Part shown: positions 42,297 through 54,716 of the stretch, one piece after another
How the letters are laid out: every line of letters begins with the position of its first letter
Position numbering within the stretch: position 1 is the stretch's first letter
Source of the DNA: Platanthera guangdongensis
Lineage: Eukaryota; Streptophyta; Magnoliopsida; Asparagales; Orchidaceae
DNA length: 64,000 nt
Direction of reading: 5' to 3'
NCBI GenBank assembly: GCA_039583875.1
Contig: CM077162.1
Coordinates: 65,841,259 to 65,905,258 of the forward strand
Notes under the pieces: generated by a model
The model's database searches: none
Told to the model about the DNA's origin: nothing
The model's input: only the letters and a program-made list of their open reading frames with translations
Translations under genes and position numbers: made by a program

Positions 42297-43446
42297 TACA
42301 TGTCACCATGTCAGTCTGCTTTATGGCCTCGTAAAGGCCAAGGTTGTACACTCTGGGCTTAGCTGGAGCATAGTGGGATGCGGCTGACTCCGCCGCCTTC
42401 CTGTTTTCATCGTATGTTGCTCCAGGCTTCCTCTCGAACTTTGGACGTCCGCTCCAACAATCTTAGGCAAAGTGCCCTAGCTTTCCACAGTTATATCATG
42501 TGCCCGGGGTTCAGGCTGTAGTTGCCCTAGATGCCCAAAAGAAGGGGCTGGACCTGAAGTCCTAGCCTTCTTATTCCACCTACAGAAACAAGACTTTGAG
42601 GTGGTTGGTACCTTGAACTCCGACTTCTTCGCACCAGAGTCCCACTTCTCTTGGACTCTCTTCAGATCCCTCTCCAACGATCGGGCCGTATTGACCATGG
42701 TTAAGAAGCCCTGCGTCATAGGCCCCGAGAGTAGTAGCCTTAGGTCATCCCGCAAACCCTCGTAGAACCGGTTGGTCTTACGCTCCTCATCGGCCAAATT
42801 AGATCTAACATAACGACCCAACCGCATAAACTCATGGAGGTACTCATCCACGCTCCTATCTCCCTATGTCAGCCTCTGGAACTCATTCTCCATAGCGATC
42901 CTCTGAGCCGATGGGAGGTATCTTGCCAAGAATAACCTCGAGAACTCCTATATCGAAACATCTGTGAGTTGCCTTCCAGCCAAGTGATGCAGCTCCAACC
43001 CTTCCCACCACAACCTCGCTTCACCATCCAACAGGAAGGTGGCTATGGTGGTCTTCTGCAATTCCTCCACTTCTATGGCTGTCAAGACTCTCTTCACCCG
43101 AGAGAGCCAATCTTCAGCCTGGGTTGGAGTTCCAGCTCCTGAAAAAGCTGGAGGGTTAAAGCTCATTACATGTTTGAGTTGCTTCTCTACCGCTCTTCTA
43201 GGTATCAATGGCTCTATCACCACTTGTTCCACCCTTCTAGGTTCTGCTTCTCGAAGAGGTACCTACTCCCCTGCAGAGGCAGGATGTTGCACTTACATTC
43301 CATGCTGGGAGTTTATCATCGCAAACACTGCTTCAGCCACCAGTCTAATGGTTTCAGCTGAAGGAGGGTTTGCAGGCACATCATTAGGTGCACTACTCGC
43401 CGCCAATTGCGGATGTTCCGACTATCCAGCACCGCTCCTAGTCACC
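42297..43446 (-). pseudogene. Gag (element B), broken
   Basis: 43232-42948 holds the capsid motif (SFNPPAFSGAG, DWLSRVKRVLTA, ATFLLDGEARLWWEG), 42851-42477 its C-terminal part (YLHEFMRLGRYVRSN, ADEERKTNRFYEGLRDD). The zinc knuckle near 42460-42500 is damaged by stops. At least five stops or frameshifts in total. Confidence 0.8.
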
Positions 43447-43656
43447 TATAATAGCAAAAACCCTCGATTAGGCGACAAACAGATTGCTAAAAGCAATCAC
43501 TGGAACACTCAGGTTCCTCAAAACAAGTGTATTTTCATTCCTAAGTGGACATTCATGGGTTCTTTTCATGTTATAACGAGGACGCACATACATGTGCTCA
43601 CCCCCCCCTTAAAAGAATTTGTCCACAAATTCAAATAAGCAAGACCGAAGCCATAG

Positions 43657-43666
43657 TCTGATACCA
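43657..43666 (-). other. Primer-binding site (element B)
   Basis: TGGTATCAGA on the minus strand three bases from the LTR end TTACA; initiator tRNA-Met type. Confidence 0.88.
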
Positions 43667-43669
43667 AAT

Positions 43670-44208
43670 TGTAACACCCCCATCCGTCATATGGGATATA
43701 GCAGAAGGTCCGGCCGGGGCCCCACGCCATATACCACAGACAGCTAGTGGAGTTACGTATTAATACCAAAACACCGCCAAAGGAACACACGTCCTAACTC
43801 AGAGCATTCTAGCAGAAGCTTTTAAAACAGTTATAAGAACCCAAGGCACATCATGAATGTCCACTAAAAACCCACAACAAGAATGAGCGTACAAATACAC
43901 AAAGTACTTGGCCTTATGGCCTTACAAAAATTTACATTAAATAATACATGTCTTCCAAACATTAGCACGCAAGCCGACCACACTTGAGCATAAAAGTAAA
44001 CATTGGCTTTTGGCCTTCGAGGGCTGGCTCAGCAACATGGGCGACAGCTCGCTACTTGCCACTAGGCTCCGCAACACCTGCAATCAATATTCCACCGCAA
44101 CAGTGGCAAACAAAAGCAACGGTCAACTAAATAAGATAGGGAACGAACAATTTAAGCACACTTCACCACAAACGTAGACACCCACGGCCACATACCCCGT
44201 GCTCTCAG
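43670..44208 (-). repeat. 5' LTR fragment of element B, interrupted by C
   Basis: Starts TGTAACACCCCC in plus coordinates. It aligns over its length with the A LTR (2611-3200), but with the B 3' LTR only over the first 93 bp. It ends in ..CTCAG, where C's LTR begins. Confidence 0.8.
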
Positions 44209-46082
44209 TGTATCAACACGCATTTTCACCGCATATAATAAAATATTAGAGTAAGAGAAAATGCGCGTCATGATACCACGTCAGCAGGGGATAACTGCGG
44301 ACGCTCAGACAAACACCTACTTAATCATGAAGAATGATTCTTTAAGTTATTCTAAGGTGAAATCAGTTTAAGTGCAGTAGTTAGTCGTATCCCTCGGCTT
44401 AGTGAGTCATCTAGTTCATGAATTAAAATATAATTATACGCTGTGGAAGATACTTATTTAGATTGACTCAAACATCCTACATGAGTATCAACTTCCCCAA
44501 AGAACAACTCATGCTATGCAAAAACCTAAATTTATAATAGTAGCAAAGATAGCGTTTACGATCGCTAAATATAACAAGTTAGAGTTTTAAATTATGCAAT
44601 GCATAAAGTAATAGTAGTAGATTTTATTCTTGAAAATATCTAACATGCATTCCTAGCAGAAATCATCCCAGAGAGCAAGTAATCCACATCCACACATAGA
44701 AAACTAAGCAGCTAGCAAGTATCTAAAAATAACAATTATGTGGGTGTCAACAAACTGACACGAACCCACATACATAATAGTATGTCTGAACTAGTAAAAT
44801 AAAATAAACAACAATCTACCTCGCTAAGACGAGGCAACAACCACGGCCAACACTGCCACCCAGAAACTCTAAAACCAGATCTGCTATCTGCTACTGCTCA
44901 AAATATGAGGCATTCCAAAGACAGAACACCTCGGCAAGAATGTACAAATGGTGGCAGAAAAATAAACCAAAATAAACAAAGATCAAAAGAGGTACCAACC
45001 CAAGACCAAAAGCACTGAAGTAAAGTACAAAAAAAAGAAACATGACATCAACAGGAAAAGATCTCTTACGTGATTTGTCACGTACAACAAGAGTACACCA
45101 GACGCACGACGCTATAAGGCGACAACATGAGTAAATCATAAGAAAGAAGTACAAAACCTTTATTAGACACCTGTGGTCTACTCTATCCAAAAACACGGGC
45201 GAGATGGTCACTCAACTGGACACACCCTCACGAATATGATATCCGTCTAACTGCGAGAGAGTCTCATACTCTCCACCATACACCACAGACGCCCAAAAAC
45301 CTGGTAGACTTCCACAAGGTACTAATAAAGGAATCAAACATTGAGGAGGTGGTTTCATCCACTAACTCCCGCAATCAAGAAAACCCATAAAAAAACCACC
45401 ACATATACCTCGAGATTTGGTACGTCAGATTCTACTTGACATTTCTAAATTCAAGATGCGGTTGATCAACCTTTAGGAACAGTTTACAATCCTAGATGAA
45501 ACTCTAACGCATCCTACATAATCGTTAAGGAACGGTAAACATGAGTAAGATACAACCATATCATCAAAATATGAATAACTTTTCAAGGTTAAACTTAGAA
45601 TAAACAAGAACATTGTGAATAAGTTGATATAAACAAAAGATTTAGGCTGCACTATACTTTAACAAGAAATTTACGATAATAACAAATGAAATTAGGAGTT
45701 GCAACAGATCATGAGAAAGAGGAGAAGAGAGGAGTAGAACCACCACTTGCCTTGGTTTTACCTAAAAAAGACTCCAAATCACTCCACGCCGCAGATCGGG
45801 GAAAAAGAAGACGGGAAGTTGAAATCTAAACAAAAATGGCCGAAATAGAGGTTAGGGCCGAAAAACCCTAACGAGAAAACTCAAGAAACGAGATTAGTTT
45901 TACCACGATGGTGTAGCTCTCGATGAGAGCTTTCAAGATCTATATTCGGTTGAAGATTTCGAGCACCGGAGCACCGTCGGCGGCCACCGGAAGATTCACA
46001 AACGACTTCCTCTCTCACGCCTACGTCTCTCTGTATCTGTTCAGAATTTTGGAGAAGATGAAGTTTTTTTCTCTATATAAGA

Positions 46083-46128
46083 GTGTATATATATATATAT
46101 ATATCTATATATATATATATAATTATAA
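46083..46128. repeat. TA microsatellite at the promoter of 3' LTR C
   Basis: (TA)n with one TC interruption and an adjoining TTATAA; the probable TATA region lies here, downstream (minus) of the array. The 5' LTR has a pure run at 54669-54711. Confidence 0.85.
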
Positions 46129-46324
46129 AAAGCTTTGTCTAAAAACGGACTATTTACGAGCGGGTGCGCGGAAAATGAAATAGAGCTTTAGGATGGCTTC
46201 AAATCGAAAATTACCCATCATGAAAGTTGTAGATCTTGTCGCGACGAACAAATTTTATGTTAGACAATTGTTTATACGACGTCGTTTTGACCCTCAAAAA
46301 GGCGCCCGAATGCAACTGCAACGA

Positions 46325-46775
46325 TCACTCGAGTACAGTGAAATGATCACTCGAGTACAGTGAAACGATCACTCGAATACAATGAAACGATCACTCGAGT
46401 ACAATGAAACGATCACTCGAGTACAGTAAAATGATCACTAGAGTACAATGAAACGTTCACTCGAGTGCAATGAAACGTTCACTCGAGTACAATGAAACGT
46501 TCACTCGAGTACAATGAAACGATCACTCGAGTACACTGAAACGATCACTCGAGTACAGTGAAACAATCACTCGAGTACAATGAAATGTTTACTCGAGTAC
46601 AACGAAATGTTCACTCGAGTATAATGAAACGATCACTCGAGTACAACAAAACGTTCACTCGAGTACAATAAAACGTTCACTCGAGTACAATGAAACGTTC
46701 ACTCGAGTACAATGAAACGATCACTCGAGTACAATGAAACGTTCACTCTAGTACAATGAAACGATCACTCGAGTA
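46325..46775. promoter_or_regulatory. 21-copy array of a ~22-bp unit with GTACTCGAGTAC core (3' LTR C)
   Basis: Unit consensus TCACTCGAGTACAATGAAAC plus GA/GT; spacing about 21-22 bases, about two DNA turns. Single-base variants in a few units (CTAGAG, CTCTAG, CTCGAA). Located about 200 bases upstream of the TA-rich promoter. Confidence 0.92.
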
Positions 46776-47337
46776 TCAGACAATTTATTTGCATGAACAG
46801 TAGATTTTGCAAATATATCCATAAAATAAACTATATAAATGAATAGCAAAAGACATTTTTGAATAGTACTATAATATATTAAAATAATCATATTTATATA
46901 TTTTTGAATAAGAAAACACGAGTTCAAAACGGAGGCCTAAACGCGCGCCGAATTAAACGAAACTCGCACCATAGACGAACACTGACGCTACGAACACAAC
47001 GGCGAAGTTAAAACCAAAATCCGACGAGTCATTCTCGAGATATAAATTTTTAAAGTTTACGACGAACATAAATTCCACAAAACTTCGGAAAATCGTCGAG
47101 GCCCAAATATCGCTCGGATCGCGACGAAACTTGACAAGCAAGTACAAAATTACTTAACTTAAATTCCAAATGCAAAATTTTCCCATTACAACAAAAATTC
47201 GGCCAACTCAACCGCACGGACGCGAAAATGCCTTAACGACATTGTGTCGTCAACTCGATGTTAAAAGTAATGCCACGACGTCATAAATATGACGATGCCC
47301 TTTCAAATAAAATCATCGAAAAATCGGGGGCGTTACA

Positions 47338-47354
47338 GTCACTCCCCCTAAAAA
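47338..47354 (-). other. Polypurine tract (element C)
   Basis: Minus strand TTTTTAGGGGGAGTGA next to the LTR start. Confidence 0.82.
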
Positions 47355-47408
47355 GAAGTTTCATCCCGAAACTTAACACAACTCCAAAATCAAACCAAAA
47401 CGATAAGA

Positions 47409-48577
47409 TCAAACATGACTGAAAACATAAAGACATACCCGAAACTTAGAGAAGAGGTGCGAATGAGATTCCCTCATTGGAGATTTCAATTCCCACGTCG
47501 CACTCTCGATGTCTTGATTTCTCCAAAGAATCTTGACCATAAGGATGGTCTTTCTCCGTAATACACTCTCTTGAGAATCCAGAATACGAACAGGTTCTTC
47601 TACATATGTAAGGTTGGGCTGAATTTGGGGCATCGAGTCGAGGACTTGACAATCATTATAAACACACTTCCGCAACTGGCTCACATGGAACACATCATGG
47701 ACACCAGGAAAGGTAGCAGGCAACTCCAGCCTATACGCTGAAACTCCGACGAGTTCAAGAATCTGAAAAGGACCCACGTAGCGGGGGTCTAACTTGTGGT
47801 TCCTTCCATACCTTTTAACGCCAAACATCGGAGAAACCTTCGGAAAAATCAAGTCTCCAACGGTAAACTCCAGATCGACCCTTCGTTGATTAGCATACTT
47901 CTCATAGCTCTCTTGAGCCACACAGAGCTTTTCTCGAATATAAGTCACGACACAATTCATCTCCTCAAGGGCTTCCAAACCTAGCAATAGTCTCTCACCA
48001 ACTTCAGCCCAAAATAAAAGATTTCTATAATGCCTCCCATATAAGGCCTCAAATGGGGCCATCTGTAGACTCTCTTGATAACTATTATTATACGCAAACT
48101 CCATGAGTCTGAGACGCTCGTTCCAAGCACCACCATGATCCAAAATATAACACCTAATCATATCTTCTACGATATAATTTACCCTTTCCGTCTAACCATT
48201 CGTCTGCAGATGATAGGCGGTGGAATACCTTAAATTGGTACCCAACCCCTTCTGTAAACTCTTCCAAAAGCAGACGTAAATCTGGAGTCTCGATATGATA
48301 AAATGCTAACAGGCACTCCATGTAATCTGATGACCTCTTCAAGATATAGCTCAGCTATCTTCTTCATCGAATACCCAATCTTAAAGGGAACAAAGTGAGC
48401 ACACTCTGTTAATCTATCGACTATCACCCTAACAGAGTCAAGCCCACAGGGAGATTTTGGTACACCGGTGATGAAGTCCATTGAAATAATCTCTCATTTC
48501 CAACTTGGAATATCAAGCGGTGTCAATTTACCACCAGACCTTCTATGATCGTCCTTAACACGCTGACACGTATAACA
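47409..48577 (-). pseudogene. Gypsy integrase with chromodomain-like tail (element C)
   Basis: The core starts MDFITGVPKSPCGLDSVRVIVDRLTEC (48481), then SILSYRDSRFTS; a frameshift near 48240 and a stop in the HLQTNG..TERVN region follow. 48161-47409 is open: LMEFAYNNSYQESLQMAPFEALYG, LDPRYVGPFQILE, VFHVSQLRKCV and the chromodomain-like PVRILDSQESVLRRKTILMV..ILWRNQDIESATWE. The preceding zinc finger (CYTCQRVK) lies around 48550-48660 with a stop. Confidence 0.82.
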
Positions 48578-49159
48578 TTACGATACAAACTTCGCGATAT
48601 CATTCTTCATCCCTGACCACCAAACAATTTGCTTTAGATCTTTATACATCTTAGTGGAACCAGGGTGGTAGGCTACACTGGAACCATGAGCTTCAACACA
48701 GATCTTAGCTCGAATATCGCCAAAGCCGGGGACGCAAAATCTACCCCGATACCTCAAGGTATCGAACTCATCCAAAGAGAAATCAGGTAGCTCTCCCTTC
48801 ACAGTTCTATTCTGGAGGTGTGACAAATCCAGATCATCCTTCTGATGTGCTCGAGCAAGGGAAATCCAAGAGGATTCTTCTGCTTCTATACTAGTAGGCA
48901 CAGTACAAATCCCAACTTCAATCTCCATCAACAAGAATTCTTCTACCAAGGACTGCACCGATAGATTAAAAATTTTGGTTGTCTTTCTACTCAAAGCATC
49001 GACTACTACATTAGCCTTTCCTGAATGATAAAGAATTTTCACTTCATAATCTGCCATATATTCTAACCACCGACGCTGGCGCAGATTTAGATCCTTCTGA
49101 GTGAAGACGTACTTCAAACTCTTATGGTCCATATAGATCTTGCACAGCGCGCAATACAA
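48578..49159 (-). pseudogene. RNase H end and integrase zinc finger (element C)
   Basis: [34 protein letters not shown] is RNase [15 protein letters not shown] its end. The C-terminal part ([19 protein letters not shown]) is the start of the integrase zinc-binding domain. One TGA near 49163 separates it from RT in the same reading series. Confidence 0.8.
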
Positions 49160-49165
49160 TAAGTG

Positions 49166-50179
49166 TCACCACAGCTTCAGCGCATAAATTACGGCAGCAA
49201 ACTCCAAATCGTGCGTAGGATAGTTTCTCTCGTGAATCTTTAGTTGTCTCGATCCATACGCAATCACCTTACCATCTTGCTTTAAAACACAACCAAGTCC
49301 GATGTGTGATGCATCAACATACACAACATACTCAACTCCTTCAGTATGTAAGGTTAAAATTGGAGCAGTACATAATCTCTCCTTCAGTTCTTGAAAGGCC
49401 TCTTCACACTTATCACTCCAATTGAATGCATTATTCTTCTGAGTAAGTCTAGTTAGAGGAGCAGACAACACCAAAAACCCTTCCACGAATCTCCTATAAT
49501 AGCCAGCCAAGCCTAAGAAGCTCCTAATCTCCTTAGGTGTAGAAGGTCTCTCCCATTCCATCACAGCAGAAATCTTGGTCGGGTCTACAAAAATACCGTC
49601 CTTGCTTACAACTTGACCCAGAAAGGACACCTGAGGTAGCCAGAACTCACACTTGCTCAACTTTGCAAATAACTTATGCTCCCTCAGGGTCGACAAAACC
49701 AAATGCAAATGTTGAGTATGCTCCTCAACATTCCGGGAATACACCAAGACATCATCTATGAACACAATAACAAATCGGTCCAAGAAATCCTTAAACATCC
49801 TATTCATCAAATCCATGAAAGCAGAGGGTGCATTGGTTAAACCGAAAGACATCACAAAAAACTCATAATGTTCATGCCACGAATGTAAAATGGTTCGTGG
49901 AATATCTGCCTCATGAATTCTCAACTGGTGGTAGCCTGGGCGAAGATCGATCTTTAAAAATACCAAGCTACCACGCAACTGATTGAACAGATCATCAATC
50001 CTTGGTAGTGGATATCTATTCTTAATGGTCACCTTATTCAATTCTATGTAATTGATGCAAAGCCTCATCGATCCATCTTTCTTCTTAATGAACAAAACAG
50101 GAGCACCCCACGGAGAAGAACTTGGTCTAACAAAACCACACCTCATCAACTCATCGAGCTGAGTACGCAACTCATCCAA
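49166..50179 (-). pseudogene. Gypsy reverse transcriptase (element C)
   Basis: 337 codons, open: [51 protein letters not shown] and the intact catalytic box [14 protein letters not shown], then [15 protein letters not shown] and the RNase H start [15 protein letters not shown]. Best-preserved gypsy RT in the window, but cut off from protease (stop near 50180) and from RNase H. Confidence 0.85.
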
Positions 50180-50827
50180 CTAACGCGAAGCCATACGGTA
50201 CAGTTCTTTGGCAATAGGACGAGTACCTAGCTCGGGGTCTATCATAAACTCTATCTCCCTTTCAGGAGGAAGTCCTAGAAGACTATTAGGAAAGACATCT
50301 GGAAACTCTCGCACCACCGAGGCATCCTCAAGACGTGGTGTAACAAAATCAATTTCCAAAGAAGATATAGAAACCAAAAATGCCTCATAACCAGACTCTA
50401 TTGCACGACAAGCACGTACCGCAGAAATAATAGGGGAAACCCTGTCCTGAAATCCATAGACGCTCATAGGTTGGCCATTGTCCATCCTGAAGTCCAGTCT
50501 CTTTGCCTTGCACTAGATGACCGCATCATACCTGGAAAGCCAGTCCATGCCCAAAATCACATTGAAATCTACCAGATCTAACACCATCAGATCTGCAAAG
50601 GCTAGGAAATCACCTAGACAAATAAGGCATCTCAGAACTCCTTGATTAGTTATCACCGAATCACCAGAGGGAAGCTTGACATTGAAGGAGTCTCCTAATT
50701 GATCCACATCCAGCCAATGTTTATCAACAAACCTCCGGGCCGCAAAGGAATGGGTGACACCTGAATCGAAAAGAACGCATACCCACCTATTCCGCACCTT
50801 AAACTCACCTAAAATCGTAACATACAT
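50180..50827 (-). pseudogene. Gypsy aspartic protease and linker (element C)
   Basis: VLFDSGVTHSFAARRFVDK gives the D-S-G site; VDFNVILGMDWLSRYDAVI the downstream motif. A TAG near 50510 divides it from the linker part (DVFPNSLLGLPPEREIEFMI), itself closed by a stop at 50180. Confidence 0.8.
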
Positions 50828-50949
50828 AACTAAACAAACGATAACTAGGGCAACAACGATAAATAATAAAGATAAATTTAACTGGGGCTAACTTGATATC
50901 ACTTGTGTAGAGGTTTGAGCTTTCTCACTGGTCATCACGTTCAGCTTTA

Positions 50950-52140
50950 CTTTTCCTTTATCCAGGTTTGATGGCGGCGGCAGAGCACGAAGCGGGGCAG
51001 GGTGCAGTGTGGACTGAGCCTGGGGGCACGAAGATTTCTGGTATCCCTTCTGCCAGCACTAGAAGCAAGTCCTTTCTTTCATTCAACAATAACTCACACC
51101 ATGAACCTTCCTTGCACAGAACGAGCACACTAGCTCTCCCTTGGGTGCACCTTGGATGGCGTGCACCTGCTGCTGCTTCAGGGTGGTAGTCCTCTTGAAA
51201 CACCTTTCGTAAGGGTGGCCATGACGACCACAGAAGCTACACACTTCCTTACTTTTCTTCTTCGAAGAAAGACCAGATGCCCTGGAGCTGCCCTCCTCAA
51301 CACCTTTCCTTTTCACTTTCCTCGCCGCAACACCTCGATTCTTGGCGTTCTCGATCGCCTCGACCTTCAAAGCAGCTTTCACTGCTTCAGCATAGCTTTC
51401 AGCTCAATAAGCGCATGCCCATTGCTGGACATCGCTTCTTAATCCTCCAAGGAAACACTTCACTCTACCCTCCTCAGAAGCTACCAAATCAGGAGCAAAC
51501 CTACTTAGTTTGCTAAACTCAATCTCGTACTCGCTCACGGTGAGCTGTCTCAGATTCAGATATAGGAAGTTATTCATCAGGCTGTCCCGCTCGACTGAGG
51601 GTAGAAACTTCTTCAGCAGCATCTTCTTAAAAGATTCCCAAGAACAGCCTTCCTTCAGACTCTCTCTTTCCCGAATCCACCAACTCTTTGCCAGGCCTTT
51701 TAACTGATAGGCTGCAATCATCACCTTCTGGGCTTCTAGAATTCCAGAATATGAAAACATCTCATCTATGGAGATGATCCCATCATCTAAAACCATAAAG
51801 TAGCACTCCCGTCGTAGGTGGGAGGTCCCAACCGTTGGAAGTGCGATATAAAATTCATTTCTGGTGGTATCCCCATCGGGGGCACCAGAGGAGCAGGGTT
51901 ATCGGGCATGGCTTGGCCCAAGGCAGGCTGGTGTACTAAAGGTTACTGCGCGGAAGCGGAAGACAACAAAGACTCAATTTGCGATTGCATCACAACTAAT
52001 TGTCTCGACAAAGCCTCATTGTTCTGACGCAAACTCTCGATAATCGCATCACTTTGCGCACCTGATGACTCGCCCTCCGACTGGGGAGTCGACCTCGTCG
52101 CAGGACGCTTTGGCGGAATTTCTAAAAAGCAAACGAACAA
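50950..52140 (-). pseudogene. Gag (element C), broken
   Basis: N-terminal Ser/Gln-rich part 52140-51943, capsid part 51796-51404 (KVMIAAYQLKGLAKSWWIRERE, WESFKKMLLKKFLPS, YEIEFSKLSRFAP), then knuckle CSFCGRHGHPYERC near 51215-51260 after a basic stretch (RKVKRKGVEEG). Two or more stops/frameshifts. Confidence 0.82.
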
Positions 52141-52777
52141 CTCATCAAAATCCTAGCTTACAAGAAATCCACACGACTAGTTTAGATCATACTTAAAAGA
52201 CACATGCTTACGATGCAACTTGCTCTGGGATTTTATAATGATGCTATGTCCTACTTAGAATAATATCCTCTCATCCTATTGACTCTTATGCATATGACAT
52301 GAATGCATGTATTCTTTATTCTTATTTTAAATCATGTGTGTACATGTGTCATCATTTAAGCCTTAACTTAGCACACGTGTATATACAATGATATGCAATG
52401 TATGCAGTGTTATGCATTCTAGAAAGACCTTAATGAATGTATGAGCGAAATATACATGAAATGTTATGCATCTCATACTACATAACATCACATGCAATGA
52501 GAAAAGAAAACATGCTAATGGGAACCCATGTGATGGTGGTTATGCATCCCATACTACATAACCATCACATGTTGCCACCTATGGTGGAGCCATATACAAA
52601 TAAATATTATGCATCACATACTTCATAATATGTCGCGTATACTTCTTATCATGCTATGAGTGTAGTGACTATGCTTCGGCTAAGACGTACTGATGACACA
52701 TCGGCGTATGTATGAAATGTCACCTAACAACTGACACTAACAAGGGAAGGTTGCCCGACCAATTGTCAAGCAACCTA
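52141..52777 (-). other. Leader between primer site and gag (element C)
   Basis: Non-coding, about 640 bases, AT-rich. Holds a series of related stem-loops (52461-52631). The ORF 52437-52628 on the plus strand is a chance frame over the repeats. Confidence 0.7.
52461..52631 (-). other. Three related stem-loops in C's leader
   Basis: Stems ATGTTATG/CATAACAT (52461-52488), GGTTATG/CATAACC inside a longer CATGTGATGG/CCATCACATG arm (52527-52571), and ATATTATG/CATAATAT (52604-52631). Each has a loop of the type CATCNCATACTN. The stem changes are compensated on both sides. Confidence 0.7.
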
Positions 52778-52789
52778 GCTCTGATACCA
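52778..52789 (-). other. Primer-binding site (element C)
   Basis: TGGTATCAGAGC on the minus strand two bases after the 5' LTR; full match to initiator tRNA-Met type sites. Confidence 0.93.
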
Positions 52790-52791
52790 AC

Positions 52792-54667
52792 TGTCATAAC
52801 CCGCATATTCACCGCATATAATAACTTATCAGAGTAAGGGAAAATGCGCGTCATGATGCCACGTCAGCCGGGGATAACTGCGGACGCTCAGGCAAACACC
52901 TGCTTAATCATGAAGAAAAATTCTTTAAATTATTCTAAGGTATAATAAGTTTAAGTGCAGTAGTTAGCCATATCCCTCGGCTTAGTGGCTCATCTAGTCC
53001 ACGAATCAAAATATAATTATACGCTGCGGAAGATATTTGTTTAGATTGACTCCAACATCCTACATGTGTATCAACGTCCCCAAAGAACAACTCATGCTAT
53101 GCAAGAACCTAAATTTATAATAGTAGTAAATATAGCTTTTACAGTCCCTAAATATAACAAGTTAGAGTTTTAAATTATGCAATACATAAAGTAATAGTAG
53201 TAGATTTTATTCTTGAAAATACCTATCATGCATTCCTAGCATAAATCATCCCAGAGAGCAAGTAATCCACATCCATATATAAAAAACTAAGCAACTAGCA
53301 AGTATCTAAAAAAACAATTCTGTGGGCGTCAACAAACTGACACGAACCAACATATAGAATAGTATGTTAGAACCAGTAAAACAAATTAAACAACAATCTA
53401 CCTCGCTAAGACGAGGCAACAACCATGGCCAACACTGCTGCCCAGAAACTCCAAAACCAGCTCTGCTATCGGCTACTGCTCTGAACCTGAGGCATTCCAA
53501 AGACAGAACACATCAGCAAGAAGGTACAAATGGTGGCAGAAAAATATGCCAAAATAAACAAAGGTCAAAAGGAGTATCGACCCAAGACCAAAAGCACTAA
53601 AGTAAAGTACAAAAAAAGAAATAAGGCATCAACAGGAAAAGATCTCTTAAGTGATTCATCACGTACAACAAGAGTACACAAGATGCACGAGGCTATAAGG
53701 CGATGACATGAGTAAATCATAAGGAAGAAGTACAAAACCTTTATTAGACACTTGTGGTCGAATCTACCCAAAAACACGGGCGAGGTGGTCACTCAACTGG
53801 ATATACCCTCACAAATATAATATCTGTCTAACTACGAGGGAGTCTCATACTCTCCACTATACACCGCAGATGCCCAAAAACCTGGTAGAATTCCACAAGG
53901 TACTAATAAAGGAATCAACCATTGCGGAGGTGGTTTCATCTTCTAACTCCCGCAATCAAGAAAACTCACAAAAAAACCACCACATATACCTCGAGATTTG
54001 GCATGTCAGATTCTACTTGACATTTATAGATTCAAGATGCGGTTGATCAACCTTTAGGAACGATTTACAATCTTAGATGAAACTCTAACGCGTCCTACAT
54101 AATCATTAAGGAATGGTTAACATGAGTAAGATATAACCATATCATCAAAAATATGAATCACTTTACAAGGTTAAACTTAGAATAAACAAGAACATTGTGA
54201 ACAAGTTGATATAGACAAAAGATTTAGGCTGCACTATACTTTAACAAGAAATTTACGATAATTACAAATGAAATTAGGAGTTGCAACAGATCATGAGAAA
54301 GAAGAGAAGAGGGGAGTAGAACCACCAGTTGCCTTGGTTTTACCGAACAAAATCCTCCAAATCACTTCACATCACAGATCGGGGCAAAAGAAGATGAGGG
54401 AAGTTCAAATCTAAACAAAAATGGCCAAAATAGAGGTTAGGGCCGAAAAACCCAAACGAGAAAACTCAAGAAACATGAGAAGTTTTACCACGATGGCGTA
54501 GCACTTGGCGAGAGTATTCCAGATCTATATTCGGTTGAAGATTTCGAGCACCAGAGCACCGTCGGCGGCCATTAGAAGATTCACAAAGGGCTTCCTCTCT
54601 CACGCCTACGTCTCTCTGGATCGGTTCAGAATTTTGGAGAAGATGAGGCTTTTTTCTCTGTATAAGA

Positions 54668-54716
<49 letters not shown>

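Larger units (their letters stand above)
37441..44208 (-). mobile_element. Element B: Ty3/gypsy retrotransposon, degenerate
   Basis: 3' LTR, polypurine tract, integrase with chromodomain-like tail, RT/RNase H, protease, gag, primer site and part of the 5' LTR, all minus strand. It interrupts E's gag and is itself interrupted at 44208 by C. Its two LTRs share only the first ~93 bp (see findings). Confidence 0.85.
44209..47337 (-). repeat. 3' LTR of element C
   Basis: 3129 bp; minus strand starts TGTAACGCCCCC at 47337 and ends near GTTGATACA. The low end aligns with the 5' LTR at 52792 onward over about 1.9 kb, including AAAATGCGCGTCATGATRCC. Contains the 22-bp array (46325-46775) and a TA tract (46083-46128). 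No gene seen. Confidence 0.88.

Noticed and set aside
44891..45211. ORF of 106 codons with hydrophobic stretches (also 53565-53792)
   Set aside because: Homologous positions in both C LTRs but the frame is not kept at the same length; better explained as LTR sequence.
46325..46775. CRISPR or satellite DNA
   Set aside because: 22-bp direct units without unique spacers, confined to one LTR just upstream of its promoter.
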